This document shows, in pieces, positions 48,306-58,187 of a stretch of 64,000 nucleotides of DNA. Origin of the DNA: Diphasiastrum complanatum (lineage: Eukaryota; Streptophyta; Lycopodiopsida; Lycopodiales; Lycopodiaceae); NCBI GenBank assembly GCA_029204225.1, contig CM055098.1:54752282-54816281 (forward strand), written 5' to 3'. Position numbers and translations under genes: made by a program. Numbering within the stretch: the first letter of the stretch is position 1; each line of letters opens with the position of its first letter. Under the pieces are notes generated by a model. That model saw only the letters and a program-made list of their open reading frames with translations. It did not search any database and had not been told where the DNA came from.

Positions 48306-50519
48306 ATGGAGGACCATCTTGAAGAGTTACGAGCACTGACGGACGGAGAAGAGCTGACTCGAGAATACAGCTCTCGCATGCATCGAGATGGCACCAGGTC
48401 CAAGTCGAGAAAGAAAGAGCGTATGCACTCCACAGTGGCGCCCCTCCATGAAGAGATGGGTGGCCCTTCTGAACCTACACCAAGAGATGAACCCTTGCCA
48501 GAGGCACAACAGGACCTCTTTGAAGTGAAGATGCGGCAATACTTATCAAGCGCAATGACGGCTATGCTTAGCGAGGTGAAGAAGGATAGAGAAACCGAAA
48601 GGAAAGAATGGCAAACATCCTTGCGAGCCATGAATCTTACCCAAATTAACCTTGCTAGAGAAATGAGAGACGGGCTAACACAGCTCGAAGCCAGGTTTGA
48701 AGAGTTGGAAGCAACTAGGGAGAATGCAGTGGCGCCTCCTCCACAGATACCAAGAGAACCACGAGCGCGAACCACGGAGGGCCCAAGAAAGACTGCCAAA
48801 GTGAAAGCACCACCTACTTTCAAAGGAGAGCGTGATATTCGAGTTGTGGAAGATTGGTTGTTTCACATGGACCATTACTTCCGTCTAATGAACACTCCTG
48901 AGGAAGAAAGAACTGACTTGGCATTAGCATATTTTGAGGGCTACACTACAAATTGGTACCGGATGGCAGGAATGCATTTTCAAACATGGGACGCATTCAA
49001 AGCCGCGTTACGAGAGGAGTTCATACCGAAGGATTCACACATGAGATTGAGGACAGAATTATCGGGGCTCAAACAGAAAGGGTCATTGCGAGAGTACCTC
49101 AATAGATTCAGACAGAGTGTATGGGTTATTGAAGATATGTCCGAGGCGGACAAAACTCATTACCTATTGTCTGGAATGCAATCCTGGACCCGACGTGCGA
49201 TAGACAGCTACATGCCCCATGATTTCAATTCAACTATTCGAGCGGCTGAAATGGTTTGTGATTATGAGAGCACATTGGCACCAGCTGCTCCCGCAACCTC
49301 AACAAGAGTATTTAGTGGATCCAGACCGAGTCCGAGCTTCTTTTCAAGAGGGGACTCAGCTCCAAATGGCAACCAAGCCTCGAGTAGCGTGAATAAATTC
49401 CCAACAAAAACAGGGTTTGGCAACCAAGGCAACAATGGAGGGAACATGTTCCAGAGAAGAAACAATGTTGGATCTTCGACTAGTCACAGCAACAGCTCAC
49501 CAACAGTGGGCAGTTCCATGCGTTGCTTCAACTGTCATCAGCAAGGTCACTCTTGGAGATCATGCCCCAAACCATTGAATAAGCAAATCATGGCTGCCAT
49601 TGAAGGATTTGATAGGATGGAGAGAGAGGCATTTGATCAAGAAGATGGTGAACAAGATGATGAAGAGGACCCAGAAACGGATTTGACGGAGTCTGACCTG
49701 AATGCCTTGCAACAGATAGGGGCACTTGCGGCTTATCGTGAACATCTTATGGCGACTCCTGCGAGAGGATCCAAGTTATTGTACCTGAAAGGCTGTATTC
49801 AAGGCAGGATCATTTACTTCATGGTAGACCTGGGGGCGTCTCATAACTACTTGTCAGAAAAACTGACAGGAGAATTGGACATCCAATGTGAAGAAAATGT
49901 GACTCCTATTTGTGTGGAGACCGCGAAAGGTACAATGACCACTTGTAGATTGGCAACCAACTTACCAATCTCTCTGGGAGCCTGGAAGAATCGACTAACG
50001 TTCACAATCTTGAAGATGGATGCCTTCGACGCTATTTTGGGATTAAGTTGGTTTAACGAACATGTGGTGGCCTTCTTGGCAAAAGGGGTTAACCTTGTGT
50101 TATTATATAATGGCAGGAGACCTTGTGTCGTCAGAGCTGTGCCAGGGGACCAACTAGAAAAGAACGACACAAATGAACCTGAGCCAACCATTCCTCCCAA
50201 TCTCATTCACCTATTTAACGAAGGACAACCAACAGTGACAGACCAGCTGGCACGGGAACAAATGGAGCCAAAATTGCCTATAGTCTCTACATCAAAGGTG
50301 AATTCAAGTGCCGATGCAGAGCTCAAGGAGCTCACCTTGTGTGACCAAGCGAAAACTCATCTTTTTAATGAAAGACATCCAACAGTGACAAACCAGTTGA
50401 CGCGAGGTCAAATGGAGCCAACATTGCCTGCAGTTTCTACGTCAAAGGTGAATCTAAGTGCCGATGCAGAGCTCAAGGAGCTCAACCTGGACGACCAAAC
50501 GAAATATCTAGAGTCCTAG
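48306..50519 (+). CDS. Gag-protease-like protein of gag-only element
   Basis: An uninterrupted 737-codon ORF. An acidic/charged N-terminus with coiled coil (RQYLSSAMTAMLSEVKKDRE) is followed at about residues 183-325 by a Ty3/gypsy retrotransposon gag core (DWLFHMDHYF, FEGYTTNWYRM, LREEFIPKDSHMRLRTELSG). A Ser/Asn-rich linker leads to a zinc knuckle CFNCHQQGHSWRSC at 407-420. An aspartic-protease-like domain follows (YFMVDLGASHNYLSE; FDAILGLSWFNEHV), in which the catalytic triplet is Asp508-Leu-Gly rather than Asp-Ser/Thr-Gly. The C-terminus is a 50-residue tandem duplication (636-685, 686-735, LFNE...PTVT start). Gag would coat the element RNA; protease activity is doubtful. No pol follows. 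Confidence 0.92.
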   Translation: MEDHLEELRALTDGEELTREYSSRMHRDGTRSKSRKKERMHSTVAPLHEEMGGPSEPTPRDEPLPEAQQDLFEVKMRQYLSSAMTAMLSEVKKDRETERKEWQTSLRAMNLTQINLAREMRDGLTQLEARFEELEATRENAVAPPPQIPREPRARTTEGPRKTAKVKAPPTFKGERDIRVVEDWLFHMDHYFRLMNTPEEERTDLALAYFEGYTTNWYRMAGMHFQTWDAFKAALREEFIPKDSHMRLRTELSGLKQKGSLREYLNRFRQSVWVIEDMSEADKTHYLLSGMQSWTRRAIDSYMPHDFNSTIRAAEMVCDYESTLAPAAPATSTRVFSGSRPSPSFFSRGDSAPNGNQASSSVNKFPTKTGFGNQGNNGGNMFQRRNNVGSSTSHSNSSPTVGSSMRCFNCHQQGHSWRSCPKPLNKQIMAAIEGFDRMEREAFDQEDGEQDDEEDPETDLTESDLNALQQIGALAAYREHLMATPARGSKLLYLKGCIQGRIIYFMVDLGASHNYLSEKLTGELDIQCEENVTPICVETAKGTMTTCRLATNLPISLGAWKNRLTFTILKMDAFDAILGLSWFNEHVVAFLAKGVNLVLLYNGRRPCVVRAVPGDQLEKNDTNEPEPTIPPNLIHLFNEGQPTVTDQLAREQMEPKLPIVSTSKVNSSADAELKELTLCDQAKTHLFNERHPTVTNQLTRGQMEPTLPAVSTSKVNLSADAELKELNLDDQTKYLES

Positions 50520-50876
50520 GGGACTCATCCAGATGTGCGACCACAACGACATATCTGAGGCTTAAGGGAGCCGTGAGTACCTTTTTCTTTCATGCTAATA
50601 AAGTAAGCCGCATTTCTCATTGAGGAGTGAGCTTCAGTTTGATGTCTAAGTGCAGCAGCTTCACACAGGTTTTACGTAAGTGAACTAGATCCACACTTTT
50701 CCTGTGCTGGGTGTAAAACACAATATCATTACTCTGCTTTACAGTTGGTTTTCTTTGGCCGGTGAATCAAGCCCGTGCCCTTGTATATGTGACTAAAGTC
50801 TGGCCGGTGAATTAAGCCCGTGCCATGAGTCTTAGGTTCTAGTTTGGCCCTGATGAGGACATCAGCTTTCTCAAAC
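50520..50876 (+). other. non-coding 3' part of gag-only element
   Basis: Sequence between gag stop and polypurine tract. TTTGGCCGGTGAATCAAGCCCGT and TCTGGCCGGTGAATTAAGCCCGT-like copies (near 50755 and 50800) form a short direct repeat of about 20 bp. No pol reading in any frame. Confidence 0.7.
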
Positions 50877-50886
50877 GAGGGGAGGA
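50877..50886 (+). promoter_or_regulatory. polypurine tract of gag-only element
   Basis: GAGGGGAGGA lies directly before the 3' LTR, the expected plus-strand primer position. Confidence 0.85.
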
Positions 50887-51853
50887 TGTTGTAAAGCTGA
50901 CTTGGGTGCACCCAGCGTGCCCTGTAAGACTCAAAGGGGTGACACTCCCTAAGGTCCCAGAGCAAGTTAGAATGTCAAGGAAGGGGTGACACTCCCTAAG
51001 GTCCCAGAGCAAGTTAGAATGTCAAGGACTGAGCCTCCGACCTGTGGTGAGCCAGTCAAGTAGTCACAAAGTCATGAGCTAGCTCTGGAGCTCGAGTCAT
51101 GGCCTAGTCAGGAAAGCAGGTTGATTCGGCCGCCGGGACGGCTCCCGGGACCCATGTCCGGGAGCCAGACTGATTCTGCCAGGCTTGCCAGGCTTAATCA
51201 GCAAAATAAAAACTAAGTCCTAAAAAGCGTGCTTTACCAGAAAGCACTATGTTTCAAACCAGAGGGGGTGCGCCGAATCACAGCAGAACTATAGGGGGAG
51301 TCCGGCAGACAGAAACTTGGGCAGCTCAACCAGCGCCAGGAATCCAGTCGCCAGGTCTCAGCTCCCTCTACCAGCACGAGCCAGGCACAATGCCCAGCAC
51401 GTGTTGGTGGCCCCGAGACCGGTCAGTCTATGTATGAATGTAACCTCTTCCAAATCTAATAAAGTTGATCCTTGGGGATGATTACCATTTCGGTTTCGCC
51501 TCCGGGACTGGTCCAAGTGGAAGGACCCTTACTACAACCTTTTTGCGTCGCTGGCGCCTAAGGGTCCCTGTCATCGACATGGGGCTTGCCGCTATGCCAA
51601 TTGGTCAGTTTGGCGACCACTATGCCTTGGGTTTCATGTGTGGCTTGTCTTTGCCTTTGGTTACCTTTTGGGGACGGATTCTGAGTTGGCTTTCGGGTTG
51701 GTTGGGATTCCAGTTTTCTTAAGTCTGAATGGTTAAGCTTGTTACGATTCTGAGTTGGCTTTTACGTAAGTGCATGATGGATGAATGTTAGACTTAAGCG
51801 CGTGTTGGGGAAACCGCTCAAGTCCCAGCGCCCTTTGAGGCGCCGGCGCAACA
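50887..51853 (+). mobile_element. 3' LTR of gag-only element (967 bp)
   Basis: As the 5' LTR, plus a 47-bp tandem duplication of AAGGGGTGACACTCC...AATGTCAAGG at about 50934-51028, which accounts exactly for the length difference. Followed by the second GAAAC at 51854-51858. Confidence 0.92.
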
Positions 51854-51858
51854 GAAAC

Positions 51859-52841
51859 GAAAAAAAAAAAATTAGCTCAAAGGGGTAAGACGAACACGAA
51901 CGAGAAATGAACTCGAACAGAAAGTATTCGTGCGCAGCGGAACGAGCTATATGACTCTCTCCGTAAGCATACATGACTACGCCTATCAGAATGAGCAAAA
52001 CTTTAGTGATGAAAATCACGGTCACTCTGGATTACGCAGCCAAACATAATAAATGAAGCGCTAGAAGAATAATTTGTCGTGAATAGAAAGACAAATTATG
52101 TGTCGCGAATGATTTGCGAAGATCTAGACAGTGCTCGATTGATAATTAGTCGCGAAACATTTGCGAAAGGCGACTAAATGTTAGTTGTCTATAACCAAAA
52201 AGAGCAACTAGAAAGATCAGACAGAATGAATAATAAGCATAGCAATATTAATACAGATCTGAAAGCAGAATAAAGAACTGTATCAGATTCAGTATATCAA
52301 GTATACATGTCAATAAAGCGGTAGAGCACAAGACAATAGCAGACAAAATCACGTGCTCTACGAAGCTTATTCAATCTGTAAAGGAATGGAATCTTATTAC
52401 TGACGATAAAGAATCAATGCACAAAGCAGCTACTTTGTCTATCTTGCTGATAAGTTTTTGATGCTAATTTACATACATTCTCATCTGCTCATCTTTCGTC
52501 AGGACTCAATCGTCCAATACTCGACCTCTTGATTATACTCTCTAATTCTCTCTCTGTATATATACATAATATTATAGGTGTTGCAGATTAAGAAAGTACA
52601 GGGTGGATGTGCTGTCTGTAAGAGATTGTGGGTGGCTGCAATCGTTGTCAAGTCTATTAGCGCAGCTGCATGGGACGAGCGTGAAGAGGGTGTGACGTCA
52701 GCCTTTGCTTTTCGTCCTTTCATCACTTGTGAGAATTTGCATGTTATTATGCAGACTGTGTGACAACGTGAGTAAATATGCAGCATGAATGGAGGCAAAT
52801 TAAAGATGGGATTTGGGAGAGTAGAGGAAACAAATCCAACA
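51859..52841 (-). mobile_element. element B 3' LTR, main piece
   Basis: Continues the split LTR after the gag-only element, parallel to 59420-60369, and ends AAATCCAACA. Shared landmarks are ATTAGCTCAAAGGGG, AAGTATTCGTGCGCAGCGGA, GTTGCAGATTAAGAAAGTAC. It has an extra segment of about 44 bp near 52028-52070 lacking from the right LTR. Confidence 0.88.
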
Positions 52842-52851
52842 CCCCCCCTTA
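52842..52851 (-). promoter_or_regulatory. polypurine tract of element B
   Basis: Eight C then TT on the plus strand, so AAGGGGGGGG on the element strand, directly before its 3' LTR. Confidence 0.85.
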
Positions 52852-54435
52852 ATCTGGATCCATGAATATCTTGATCTTCAGACTAAGCAATGCACAAAAT
52901 TTGTTGTGTGCATTAACACTGAGTGCTTTCGTGAATATGTTTGCAAGCATGTCTAGCGTTCTACAGTACGTTAAGCTTACTTCCTTGTCGAGAACCTTGC
53001 CCATGATGTAGTGATATCTGATTTCAATGTGCTTACTCCTAGAGTGAAATCTAAGGTTTGCCGATATGGCAATAGCACTTTAACTATCACAAAATAAAAT
53101 TGTAAGGCTGTATTGATTCAGATTAAGATCTGATAGCAAATTTTTCAACCAAAACGTTTCCTTGATAGATTGAGAAGCTGCAATGTATTCTTCTTTTTGT
53201 AGAAGAAAGTGCGATAGAATTTGCTTACGACTGTTCTATGAGATAGGACCGTCGTTGAAGAAGAATGTAAATCCAGATGTGGATATATGATTGTCTACAT
53301 CTCCTCCCCAGCTTGCATTAGAATAACCACTGAGCTGATGGAGATTGTCGTTGCTGACATCTCCATAGCAGATGCACTGGTCCATGGTAGCTCAAATATA
53401 TCTCATGACTCGTATGAGAGTCTTCCAATGGGTAATGCTTGGATTAGCCATGTATTGGTTGAGTGAGATTACAACAAAAGAGATATCTGGTCTTGTACAG
53501 ACCATTGCGTACATGAGAGATCCTAGTATCGATCGATAAGGGTATTCTCTCATTTGCTCCACTTCCTGCTTGGTCTGGAGACATTGGTCCTTTGACAGAT
53601 GCAGGCCTGGATCCATTGGTGAGTGAGCTAATTTACAATTCATAACATTGTATCTGTTAAAAATATTGTGAAGATACCTTTGTTGAGTGATGTAAATCAG
53701 TCGATTTGCTCTGTCTCTATGGATTTAAATTCCCAGACAGAAGTGAGCTTTGCCCAGATCAGTCATGTTGAATTCTGAAAACAGCATCTGTTTCGAATCC
53801 TTGACCATATTGGTATTGTTGCTGAAGAACAACGTATCATCCACGTATAAGGTGATGATAATGAAGGATTGCTGCACTGACTTGGAATAGACGTTGCAAT
53901 CAGTAGTGCTTGGTTTGAATCCTTGTTCAATGAGGAATGTGTTGATCCTCTGGAATCAAGCTCTGGCAGATTGTTTCAAGCCGTACAATGCTTTGTAGAG
54001 TTTACAGACATGATTCTTTGTCCCTTCCAAAATGTATCCTTCGGGCTGGATCATGTAGATATCTTCTTGTATCACTCCATTTAGATAGGTTGTTTGTACA
54101 TCGAGTTGATGCACTACTGTAAGGTGTATAGGACTCGAAACAACCAATGAAACTAGTCATATGCTGAGTGGCTCTGGAATCCAGGAACCAAGAACTGTTG
54201 CCAGATGCTCCTTGATGGTTGGTCATGAAGCATCATGATCCGCTTTTTGAATAGGCTGTGGAGCTTCTACAGTTGTATTTGCCACTTGATTCGACTGCCC
54301 CTTGCTGTTGTTCTTCGCTTGAAGTATTTGGCAGTCTTGTATTTTGTGGTTGTTTCATTTGCAGTATCTGTAAAACAGCTTCTTCTTTGTCTACGGATTC
54401 GACTGTTCCTTGTGCTGAGCTGGTTTCTGGTCTGG
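52852..54435 (-). pseudogene. element B gag end, protease stub, reverse transcriptase, RNase H
   Basis: Minus-strand reading from right to left. A Lys-rich gag tail and decayed zinc knuckle (NNHKIQDC) lie at 54330-54435. A protease start reads WFLDSRATQHMTSF (DSR instead of DSG, near 54160-54200). The reading then jumps straight to copia reverse transcriptase (LDVQTTYLNGVIQEDIYMIQ near 54100; LYVDDTLFF near 53835 with intact YVDD). RNase H-connection and RNase H follow (LGSLMYAMVCTRPDISF; FHSRSKHIEIRYHYI at about 53000-53060). The whole integrase is missing between protease and reverse transcriptase. Several stops are present, so the element is dead now. Confidence 0.82.
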
Positions 54436-54440
54436 CTTTG
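54436..54440. other. target-site duplication of chromovirus, left copy (CTTTG)
   Basis: CTTTG here and at 58546-58550 flanks the chromovirus. Excising the insert with one copy restores the gag frame of element B. Confidence 0.85.
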
Positions 54441-54798
54441 TGTAATAGATCCTAACACCACAGTAGGGCAAACACTAACTGATCCACCCAACCTTGCCTA
54501 CTCCTTGATATAGAGTAAGCCCCTCCTAGCCCAGTGTGAGGACTGGTAGCATGCAACTGCCAAGTGTCAGCCATGTGGCACTGACGTGGTCGACTGCACG
54601 TCAGGACCCAACTAGGGGCCCTGTCCTGCTGACAGGGTCCCTAGACTATGTTAGGCCCGCCATAGCTATGGATCGTGCTGGGGCACACTACTCACATTGA
54701 CTTGCCTTGTTGGTCATGTATACTGGACACGACCCTAACTGTGGTATCTGACCTATCTGTGTTCTCTAGGGTTCGGCACTGGTCACGAGCTCGTAACA
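54441..54798 (-). mobile_element. chromovirus 3' LTR (358 bp)
   Basis: Starts TGTAATAGATCCTAACACC and ends GAGCTCGTAACA on the plus strand. Adjacent CTCCCTCCCCCTTAAG is the complement of the polypurine tract, which identifies this as the 3' LTR in element orientation. Confidence 0.92.
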
Positions 54799-54812
54799 CT
54801 CCCTCCCCCTTA

Positions 54813-54990
54813 AGAACCGTCTTGGTCCTCTAAGACAAAGTCTGAAAAAATCTTGCGAAGGACGCTGCCTCTTTTTCAAGTGGCATTCTCAACAGACTGA
54901 TCATTCCACTTAACCAGATATTCTCGGTATAGAGTATGACAAGTTTGCGTCTCTCTACTATCAAGAATCTCCTCTGGTTCATGTGGAGGT
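54813..54990 (-). pseudogene. chromodomain remnant of chromovirus
   Basis: The minus strand reads PPHEPEEILDSRE, then TLYREYLVKWNDQSVENAT, with a stop where the family has Trp, then after a frameshift FARFF. This is the C-terminal chromodomain that follows integrase in chromoviruses and directs insertion to marked chromatin. Here it lies only 200 bp after the reverse transcriptase end, so it has been brought next to it by deletion. Confidence 0.7.
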
Positions 54991-55099
54991 TGTTGAGGAT
55001 CCAATAGGAGAACTAGAACACTGTCCCCTACCAGATTTTCTGATCTGGTTAAGGATTTTCATAACTAACTTACATGAAAGATTGGAAAAACCTTACTAC

Positions 55100-56022
55100 T
55101 GTGTGGGAATTCTAGCCCAAATGAACTCCTTTCCCTTCCCCTTAAGAAGATTTGTCATGGGAACTGCTATCTGAGCATATTCCTTAACAAATCATCTGTA
55201 ATATCCCGCCAAACCAAGAAAGATCTGAAGTTCCAAAATGTTCTGAGGTCTCAGCCAACTGAGTATGGCTTTAACCTTATTCGGGTCCATCTTAATCCCA
55301 TCTGACGAGATAATGTAACCCAAATATGCTACTTCTTCAACGAAGAATTCACACTTGGATTGTTTAGCATAAAGCTTATGCTTTCTGAGTAGTCGAAACA
55401 CTTTTCTGAGGTGTTTTAAATGCTCCTTCCTTGTTTTGCTGTAGACATGGATATCATCTAAAAATACGACTACGAATTTACCCAAGTATGGTCTGAGGAC
55501 GCTGTTCATCAAGGTCATAAAGGCAGCTGGAGCATTTGTGAGTCCAAATGGCATCACCTTAAACTCATAATGACCGTGACGAGTCCTAAAAGCTGTTTTT
55601 GGGACATCTTTCGATTTTATACGGACTTGATGATATCCCAATCTGAGGTCTATTTTACTGAAAAATTTAGCCCCGTCGAGTTGATTAAACAACTCGTCTG
55701 CCCGAGGCATAGGATATTTATTCTTTATTGTGACTTTATTGAGGGCTCTGTAATCTACGCAAAGACGCATAGACCCCTTTTTATTTTTTACCAATAGGAC
55801 TGGTGAGGTTCATGGTGAACTACTGGTCTGAATTTGGCCTTTCCCAAGATAATATGTTAACTGCCTAGTTATTTCTTCATCCTCTGTTCGGCTGACCCGA
55901 TACGGAGGTTTAGAAATAGGTGCTGTACCTGGTACTAGGTTTATTACATGATTTACCTCTCTGCTAGGTGGCAAACCATGTGGCAAATTTTCAAGAAAAA
56001 CATCTTTAAATTTAGATAACAA
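55100..56022 (-). pseudogene. chromovirus reverse transcriptase
   Basis: The minus strand reads FKDVFLENLPHGLPPSREVN and PYRVSRTEDEEITRQL (56022-55830), then the reverse transcriptase palm: [51 protein letters not shown], and the catalytic box FLDDIHVYS near 55455. It continues [15 protein letters not shown] and then VPMTNLLKGKGKEFIW up to about 55100, where the thumb ends. RNase H and integrase are absent. One stop or frame break separates the two open parts near 55800. The catalytic residues are intact. Confidence 0.88.
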
Positions 56023-56082
56023 AGTTTCTAATTTACTGATTTTCTGCTGTATAGAACTAGAAATAGAAACTTCAAGAATAAA

Positions 56083-57420
56083 CTAAAAGTCACATAAGAA
56101 TACCTGATGGTCGTCGTCTCTGATTAGCTGACAGAGCTCTGAACTGCAGACCATAGGAATGTTGGGAACATCAAGCTCCCCATGCAACTGGATCTCTCGG
56201 CCTTTATGCTGAAAGCTGAGGGTGTTCTCCTGATAATTTCTATGGAGGGAAGGTCCTAAACTGTAGAGCCAATCTCTCCTGAGAACAATGTCTGTACGAT
56301 CCAGGTGCATTATCTAAAAGTTTATTTCATCTTGGTACCCCTGTGAATACCAAGATTTAAGCTACTTACCATAGTTTTCCAAATTTTCTTATCTTCACCC
56401 TTAGCTAGTGAAACTATGTACCTATGCTGACTAGGTACTTATGGTAGTTTAAGCTTTTTAACCAGGGTGTAGTTGATGAAATTATGGGTTGCCCCATCAT
56501 CAACCATAACTCTTACTGACTGGTTACCAACTTTCCCATGCATACGTACTAGGTCATGCGGCCCAAAGCTGAAGGGTCTCGCTAGCATTGCAAAGGTCAA
56601 CTGGCAACAATGTTCATGATCTTCATGATACACTTTGATCTTGGAAGATGCCGAGTCACTGGGAAAACTTACAGTCTGAACAAGATGAACTTGTTTCTTA
56701 TCTTTTTTATCTTTCTTAGTGAAAGGCCCCTTGGGACACTGTCTGACTGTGTGTCCCTTGCCCATACACACAAAGCACAAACATTCTTGTTTGTCTTTCT
56801 CAAAATCTTTTGATTTTAAGGGCTGTATGAGTGAAGAGCGTTTCTGAGGAGCTTCACCTTTAAATTTACCTTTTTTCTTTCTTTTTAAAAATTTCTTTAT
56901 AAATTGAAAGTCTTTCTTAGGAGGCTGCTCAGAAAGGGGCTGCTGTCTCACCATCTTCCTACCCACTGAATCATCATAGATTTGAACATATCTGAGAGCT
57001 TGCTCAAGGGTAGTAGGCGATTTTCTCTGGACCTCTACTTTATATTCATTTTTGAGGCCTCAGACAAACCCTCCGATTTTCTGATAATCATTTATATTTT
57101 TAATCTTTAAAATTTCTTCTCAATACTGCGAGATATATTGGATTAGGGACTTGTCCATTACTGCTCTTTCCAGGCTTTCCAGGCTCTATCAAGTTCATTC
57201 TTTGGTAGGAATTCTCTTAGAAAAGCTTTTTTAAAGGCCTTCCATGACCGAGGAGTCTGCCTAGTTTTCTAGAGATTTAACCACCACTTATAGGCCATGC
57301 ATGGGCCCTAAGGAAACACTGGCCTCAATTGCTTGCAAATGGTTAGGGGTTTGTTTAAGAGCATGAATGTTCTTCCATTTGCTGAGGAAGGTTTGTAGAT
57401 GTTAAAATATCACTTCCAGC
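56083..57420 (-). pseudogene. chromovirus gag and protease
   Basis: The minus strand starts with a gag core near 57260-57000 (FKKAFLREFLPKNEL, then GLKNEYKVEVQ and SPTTLEQALRYVQIYD), broken by stops. An open Lys-rich piece (56966-56439) holds the zinc knuckle CFVCMGKGHTVRQC. The protease active site is MVDDGATHNFI, a variant common in this group. The second protease block is TDIVLRRDWLYSLGP (56310-56083). The arrangement gag, knuckle, protease is normal for chromoviruses. Non-functional owing to stops in gag. Confidence 0.82.
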
Positions 57421-58174
57421 TTCTTGTATCTTGTAGATCTCAAGTTATTTTTGCTTGATAGGATCTCACACGTGTGGAGTCTGTTCCCACGTGTGAAAGA
57501 ATGTACATAAGTCATTTTTATTAAGTTAGATTGGTTTTAGCTTGATCTACACTAGTGTGAAATTGACCTTTGACTAGAATCTTGAAAATGGTTACAAAAA
57601 GAAATCCGAAATTTTGATGTCCCTGCCCTCACTGGTTGGACAACAACCTGTCTGGCCCGATTTGTCCAATTTACAGCTCAAAAATCCCCTTGAATCTCTG
57701 ATCTGACCTCAGCCTATAGGTCGCTGGTCTGTAGCAAGTAAGTTTGAAGCTCAAACTCCTGAGAAATCTCAAAAAACAGGGATGAATTTTCACCCTTTCT
57801 CCTCCCTGTCCAGCGCGACCCTGCTACTCTATTTCTAGTTAGAACTTACTCTAATCTACTCAAAACTTGATACAGATTTCAGATTTGGGGGCTAGCTATA
57901 CAGCGATGGATCTGCTCTTCCTTTCTCCTTGAATTTTTGCTCAGATTACACTGAACTACACTCGAAAATCAGAGAGAAAAATTGATTCATCAGCGTTGAA
58001 GCTATTCTAAGAAATATGCTTCCAAACTACTGAGATTTCCAGCAAATTGGAGGATTAGAATGCTGATCCTACAGCAAATTTCCTCCTCTAATTCTTTTTG
58101 AAAAACTGAGAGAATTTTCCTATCTTCTGATAGCTTTCTCTACTGATGCTACTAAGCTCCCTAGGATGGAGATG

Positions 58175-58186
58175 GCTCTGATACCA
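58175..58186 (-). promoter_or_regulatory. primer-binding site of chromovirus
   Basis: GCTCTGATACCA, the complement of TGGTATCAGAGC, one base from the 5' LTR start at 58188. Confidence 0.9.
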
Positions 58187-58187
58187 G

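Larger units (their letters stand above)
46553..51853 (+). mobile_element. gag-only LTR retrotransposon (TR-GAG type)
   Basis: A complete 5301-bp element with GAAAC duplications at 46548-46552 and 51854-51858. Order: 5' LTR, primer-binding site, structured leader, one gag ORF, non-coding 3' part, polypurine tract, 3' LTR. No reverse transcriptase, RNase H or integrase occurs anywhere, so it must use enzymes of another element. This matches the plant class of terminal-repeat elements with a GAG domain (TR-GAG). LTR ends are TGTTGTAAAG and GGCGCAACA. Apparent LTR identity and an undamaged ORF indicate a very recent insertion. Confidence 0.9.

Noticed and set aside
56439-56520. Chromovirus protease motif VDDG as an anomaly
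   Set aside because: Asp-Asp-Gly at this site is a known variant in plant gypsy elements, unlike the DLG, DSR and DSE seen in the other elements here.
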